64,000 bases of DNA, taken from the NCBI GenBank assembly GCA_022842935.1, contig JALHOP010000001.1:310001-374000 (forward strand). The letters are read 5' to 3'. Source of the stretch: Myxococcota bacterium. Its GTDB lineage: Bacteria > Myxococcota > XYA12-FULL-58-9 > JALHOP01. Made by a program: the position numbers and the translations under genes. Below are positions 61,411 to 64,000 of the stretch, piece by piece; position 1 is the first letter of the stretch; each line of letters begins with the position of its first letter. Below the pieces are notes generated by a model, which did not search any database, was not told the origin of the DNA, and was given only the letters and a program-made list of their open reading frames with translations.

Positions 61411-62364
61411 ATGAAGCGCGTCGCGACGATTTCCCTGATTGCCGCCGCCCTCGTGGCCGGGGTCGCCTTGTACACGACACAGCCGATGCTCGCGTCCCGG
61501 TCTACGCGCGGCAGCACGGTCTCGACCGAGCGTCTGGAGGCGCATGTTCGCTTCATCACCGCGAAGCCTCACGACACCACCCAACGCGAGACGCTCGACG
61601 CCATCGCGGCCTACATCACGCAGCAGTTCCGCGATGCCGGTGTCGCCGATGTGCGCGAGCAGGCCTACGATCAGGGCAACTATCGTAACGTCATCGCCAC
61701 CATCGGGCAGGGCGGTGGTGATCGCATCGTCGTAGGGGCGCACTATGATGCTTGTGGCCCGATGCCGGGCGCCGACGACAACGCGAGCGGTACCGCGGGC
61801 CTCATCGAACTGGCCCGCCTGCTGGTCCTCGATCCGCCCCAGCGAACAGTCGAGCTCGTCGCGTACACGCTCGAGGAGCCACCTCACTTCGATACGCCGA
61901 TGCAGGGCAGCGTCGTTCACGCGACGTCTCTCGCCGAGGGCAACGCATCGGTGCGCGCCATGATCGCGCTGGAGATGATTGGCACGTTCTCCGAGGTCGC
62001 CGACTCGCAAACCTATCCCATCCCCGGGCTGTCCTTGCTTTACCCGACGCGTGGAAACTTCATCGCCGTGATTGGCGACCTCGGTGTCCCCGGCCTCACG
62101 CGCACGGTGAAGCGAGCGATGCAGGAGGCGACACGCATCGACGTGCGCTCCATGAATGGACCCGCGCTGGTCGAGGGCATCGACTGGTCGGACCACAAGA
62201 GCTACCGCGCTCAGGGATATCCCGCTGTCATGGTCACCGACACCGCGTTCTTCCGGAACCCGCGCTACCACACCGCCGACGACAAAGCCGACATGCTCGA
62301 CTACGCGGGTATGGCCGAGGTGGTTTCGGGCGTCGCTGCGGCCGTGCGAGAGCTCGCGCGATAG
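61411..62364 (+). CDS. M28 family zinc aminopeptidase, secreted
   Basis: 317 aa. The signal peptide MKRVATISLIAAALVAGVAL precedes the domain. Zinc ligands: His111 in VGAHYDACG, Asp122/123 in GADDNASGTAGLIEL, catalytic Glu155/156 in YTLEEPPHFDTP, Asp in EGIDWSDHKSYRAQG and His287 in RYHTADDKADMLDY. It releases N-terminal amino acids outside the cytoplasm. Last gene of the 55770-62364 run; convergent with a zinc-ribbon gene 28 bp away. Confidence 0.92.
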   Translation: MKRVATISLIAAALVAGVALYTTQPMLASRSTRGSTVSTERLEAHVRFITAKPHDTTQRETLDAIAAYITQQFRDAGVADVREQAYDQGNYRNVIATIGQGGGDRIVVGAHYDACGPMPGADDNASGTAGLIELARLLVLDPPQRTVELVAYTLEEPPHFDTPMQGSVVHATSLAEGNASVRAMIALEMIGTFSEVADSQTYPIPGLSLLYPTRGNFIAVIGDLGVPGLTRTVKRAMQEATRIDVRSMNGPALVEGIDWSDHKSYRAQGYPAVMVTDTAFFRNPRYHTADDKADMLDYAGMAEVVSGVAAAVRELAR

Positions 62365-62392
62365 TCCTGGGTGATGGTCCGCTAAAGCGACT

Positions 62393-62611
62393 CTACGTGT
62401 CTTCGCCAATGCTGCCGAGGTCGTCGACTTGGTAGACCTCGATGTGGCCGCATTTCTCGCAGACGAACTTGCGCAGCTCCACGCCGCCGAATGCGCGGTG
62501 ATAGGTCTCGTCCTTCCAGTTGTGACGGGCGCGCGTCTCGATAGGAGACTGCGGCTGCATGTAGGCCGCGCACTTGGGGCAGACCTGCAAGTGCTTCTGC
62601 GGCTTCTTCAT
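62393..62611 (-). CDS. small zinc-ribbon protein
   Basis: 72 aa from ATG 62609-62611; the frame extends to 62869 only through the yggX-like gene. Two CxxC pairs (VCPKCAAYMQ and VCEKCGHIEVYQ) about 40 residues apart form a zinc ribbon. The start is 5 bp after the YggX-like gene, so the two are co-translated. Function unknown; such proteins often assist RNA polymerase or ribosomes. Confidence 0.75.
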   Translation of the reverse strand: MKKPQKHLQVCPKCAAYMQPQSPIETRARHNWKDETYHRAFGGVELRKFVCEKCGHIEVYQVDDLGSIGEDT

Positions 62612-62616
62612 GGCGC

Positions 62617-62886
62617 TCACGACGGTGGGACGAAGCCTTCCGGGGGACGCACACCGCCGCCAAAGAAGAACTTCTCCATCTGCTCGCGCAGCACTTGCTG
62701 ACCCTGCACCTCGGATGGGTTCAAGCGCATCTCGTTGATGACCATGGTCGAGTGCTTGAGCCATTGTTTCCAGGCTTCGGCCGAGATGGTTTCGTAGATG
62801 CGTTTGCCGAGCTCGCCCTTGACCGGGGCGTATTCGAGCCCCGGCAGGTCTTTTCCGAGCTTTGCGCAATGAACCGTGCGCCCCAT
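62617..62886 (-). CDS. YggX-like oxidative damage protection / Fe(II)-trafficking protein
   Basis: 89 aa from ATG 62884-62886, family length ~90. MGRTVHCAKLGKDLPGLEY, GKRIYETISAEAWKQWLKHS, MVINEMRLNPSE and QMEKFFFGGGVRPPEGFVPP are the recognisable YggX segments, including the single Cys7. It protects Fe-S clusters from oxidation. Forms a two-gene run with the zinc-ribbon protein. Divergent from the HAD phosphatase gene. Confidence 0.93.
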   Translation of the reverse strand: MGRTVHCAKLGKDLPGLEYAPVKGELGKRIYETISAEAWKQWLKHSTMVINEMRLNPSEVQGQQVLREQMEKFFFGGGVRPPEGFVPPS

Positions 62887-62982
62887 GAAGGCCTCCAGAG
62901 GCGCGGAACTAACACACGGCGCGCACAAGCGGAAGCCATCCGCCCTTGCGAACCGCGAGGCTGACTGGTAGCTCCCGGCGCA

Positions 62983-63720
62983 ATGTCGAGTGTTGCCAAG
63001 CGCCCCCCAAAAAAGGCGGACGGCCCCAAGGTTCTCGAGCCTACCCTCGTCGCGCCGCGCCGCGCAGCTGCCTTCTATGACCTCGAAGGCACTTTGTGCT
63101 CGACCAACATCGTCCACACCTACGGCTACTTCGCGCGTAACCAGCCGACCTTCCTGAAGAGCTTCGTAAAGACAGCGTCGACGCTGGCCCAGGTTCCGTT
63201 CTTTGCGATCGCCGATAGCTACTCGCGCAAGCTCTTCAACGAGCTGTTCTACCGACGCTACAAGGGCGAGAGCGAAGATCGCTTGAAGCTCATGGCCGAA
63301 GAGATGTTCGAGACCGTTGTGAAGCCCGGCATCTACGAGCAGTCCTACGCCATGGTCCGTCAGTCACGCGCAGCTGGCTACGTGCAGGTGCTCGTAACAG
63401 GCGCCCTCGACCTTTTGGCTGAGCCGGTAGCACGCCATCTCGGTATGGACGTGTTCGTCGCCAACGAGCTCGAGTACGTCGACGGGTACTGCACGGGAAA
63501 GATCAAGCAGCCGCTCCTGGCCGGCGCGACCAAGGCGACCTGGATGCGCCAATACGCGGCGGAGAACGGCTTCGATCTCGAGCAGTGCCTCGCGTTCTCC
63601 GACTCGATGAGCGACCTTCCGATGCTCACGGTGGTCGGCAAGCCCTCTGTCATCAATCCCGACTTTCGCCTGAAGCAGCTGGCGCGCCAGTTCGATTGGC
63701 CGGTCCTGTCCTTCGCTTAG
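62983..63720 (+). CDS. HAD-IB family phosphatase, DxE variant
   Basis: 245 aa. A ~27-residue basic N-terminus precedes the core. Motif I is FYDLEGTLCS (Asp33, but Glu35 where HAD phosphatases have a second Asp); motif II is VLVTGALDLLAEPVA; motif III/IV are the Lys in IKQPLLAGATKATW and LAFSDSMSDLPMLTVVGKPS. SDSMSDLP is typical of HAD-IB phosphoserine-like phosphatases. The Asp+2 to Glu change affects the general acid, so activity may be altered. Similar DLEGT variants are known in bacterial relatives. Confidence 0.87.
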   Translation: MSSVAKRPPKKADGPKVLEPTLVAPRRAAAFYDLEGTLCSTNIVHTYGYFARNQPTFLKSFVKTASTLAQVPFFAIADSYSRKLFNELFYRRYKGESEDRLKLMAEEMFETVVKPGIYEQSYAMVRQSRAAGYVQVLVTGALDLLAEPVARHLGMDVFVANELEYVDGYCTGKIKQPLLAGATKATWMRQYAAENGFDLEQCLAFSDSMSDLPMLTVVGKPSVINPDFRLKQLARQFDWPVLSFA

Positions 63721-63785
63721 CGTACATCGCTTGTGAAGAGCGCCGTCGCTTGGGGTCTCATGAACGATGGGCGCTGGGACCGGTT

Positions 63786-64000
63786 TCACGACGGAGGCAC
63801 AAGCGGCGGGGGCCGCATCGGTAGCTCGTCGACCCCGGAGAACTTCGCTGGGAACGCGACGCTCGGCACCGGTGTGCCGTCGCGGTCCAGGGTGCGAACC
63901 AGCCCGCGCGCCACGACCTGCGGGTCCGCAAAAGCAGCCGCGAGGTCGTTGATGGGGCCAGCCGGTACGCCGCGTTGCTCGAGCGCCGCCAAGACCTCTA
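63786..64000 (-). CDS. CaiB/BaiF-type CoA transferase, C-terminal part (gene continues to the right)
   Basis: The minus-strand frame is open from the right edge to TGA (TCA 63786-63788), giving ~71 residues of a C-terminus: VLAALEQRGVPAGPINDLAA, AFADPQVVARGLVRTLDRDG. This matches the C-terminal domain of type III (CaiB/BaiF, formyl-CoA/mesaconyl-CoA) transferases, where GVPAGPINDL and FADPQVVARG are strongly conserved. The 5' two-thirds lie outside the window. The 3' end is 65 bp from the HAD gene, convergent. Confidence 0.9.
   Translation of the reverse strand, partial: EVLAALEQRGVPAGPINDLAAAFADPQVVARGLVRTLDRDGTPVPSVAFPAKFSGVDELPMRPPPLVPPS

Overview
The window is a high-GC bacterial chromosome segment that most resembles a myxobacterium (phylum Myxococcota, former Deltaproteobacteria). 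The evidence is a subtilase with a C-terminal Gly-Cys / transmembrane / Arg tail of the MYXO-CTERM type, a response regulator fused to a PATAN (DUF4388) domain, a Ser/Thr kinase with a C-terminal membrane anchor, a DUF1552 plus DUF1587/1595/1592/1588/1585 pair, a tandem WYL regulator pair, and many lipoproteins with Cys-rich or repeat domains. No IS element, prophage, CRISPR array, tRNA or rRNA was recognised. Coding density is high and no gene-free gap exceeds about 300 bases. The largest, 28205-28482 and 30506-30743, hold the groESL control region and the groEL terminator.

Layout. 1-5458: a cyclic-nucleotide-binding protein running off the left edge, then an SPFH membrane protein with a 55-aa ribbon-helix-helix partner behind a 30-bp perfect palindrome, two overlapping WYL regulators, RidA and RNase Z. 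5498-16319 (mostly minus strand): a membrane-anchored kinase, an FAD oxidoreductase, a GH3 glucosidase, and an envelope set Pal - YbgF/CpoB - PATAN response regulator with its own promoter. 16476-25706 (mostly plus strand): thymidine kinase, the MYXO-CTERM subtilase, DUF1552 and DUF1592-type proteins (the latter ending in a CBM2-like domain), a small HExxH protease and an M3 oligopeptidase. 25737-30578: three unrecognised genes, then groES-groEL with a CIRCE-type operator, a sigma70-like promoter and a rho-independent terminator.

30744-43622: a lipoprotein with nine 32-residue disintegrin-like repeats, an unknown protein with hydrophobic segments, a prolyl oligopeptidase, a [2Fe-2S] protein overlapping a 39-aa extremely basic protein, pcm, acpP, glyA, unknown proteins and two divergent alpha/beta hydrolases. 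43640-53027: an unknown membrane protein with 11-residue repeats, a retinol-saturase/CrtI-like oxidoreductase divergent from a His-rich membrane protein of fatty-acid-hydroxylase type, small unknowns, a GNAT acetyltransferase, a BIG2-GLUG surface lipoprotein and a CoA-binding protein. 53172-64000: an EGF-EGF-sugar dehydrogenase-diheme cytochrome fusion, a tightly packed six-gene run (UbiB-type kinase, TPR lipoprotein, MlaF-like ATPase, acyl-CoA dehydrogenase, HEAT-like protein, M28 peptidase), a zinc-ribbon/YggX pair, a HAD-IB phosphatase, and a CaiB-type CoA transferase running off the right edge.

Themes. Most of the segment is housekeeping (chaperonin, ACP, SHMT, TK, RNase Z, PCM) mixed with envelope and predatory or saprophytic functions (proteases, glycosidase, carbohydrate-binding and surface lipoproteins, c-type heme redox proteins). 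Less ordinary are the SPFH/RHH unit with its nested operator, the disintegrin-repeat and EGF-redox lipoproteins, the hydroxylase/saturase pair, the 39-aa basic protein, and several proteins that begin with a disordered Ser/Thr/Pro-rich leader instead of a signal peptide. Function calls are by recognition of motifs by eye; no database search was possible.
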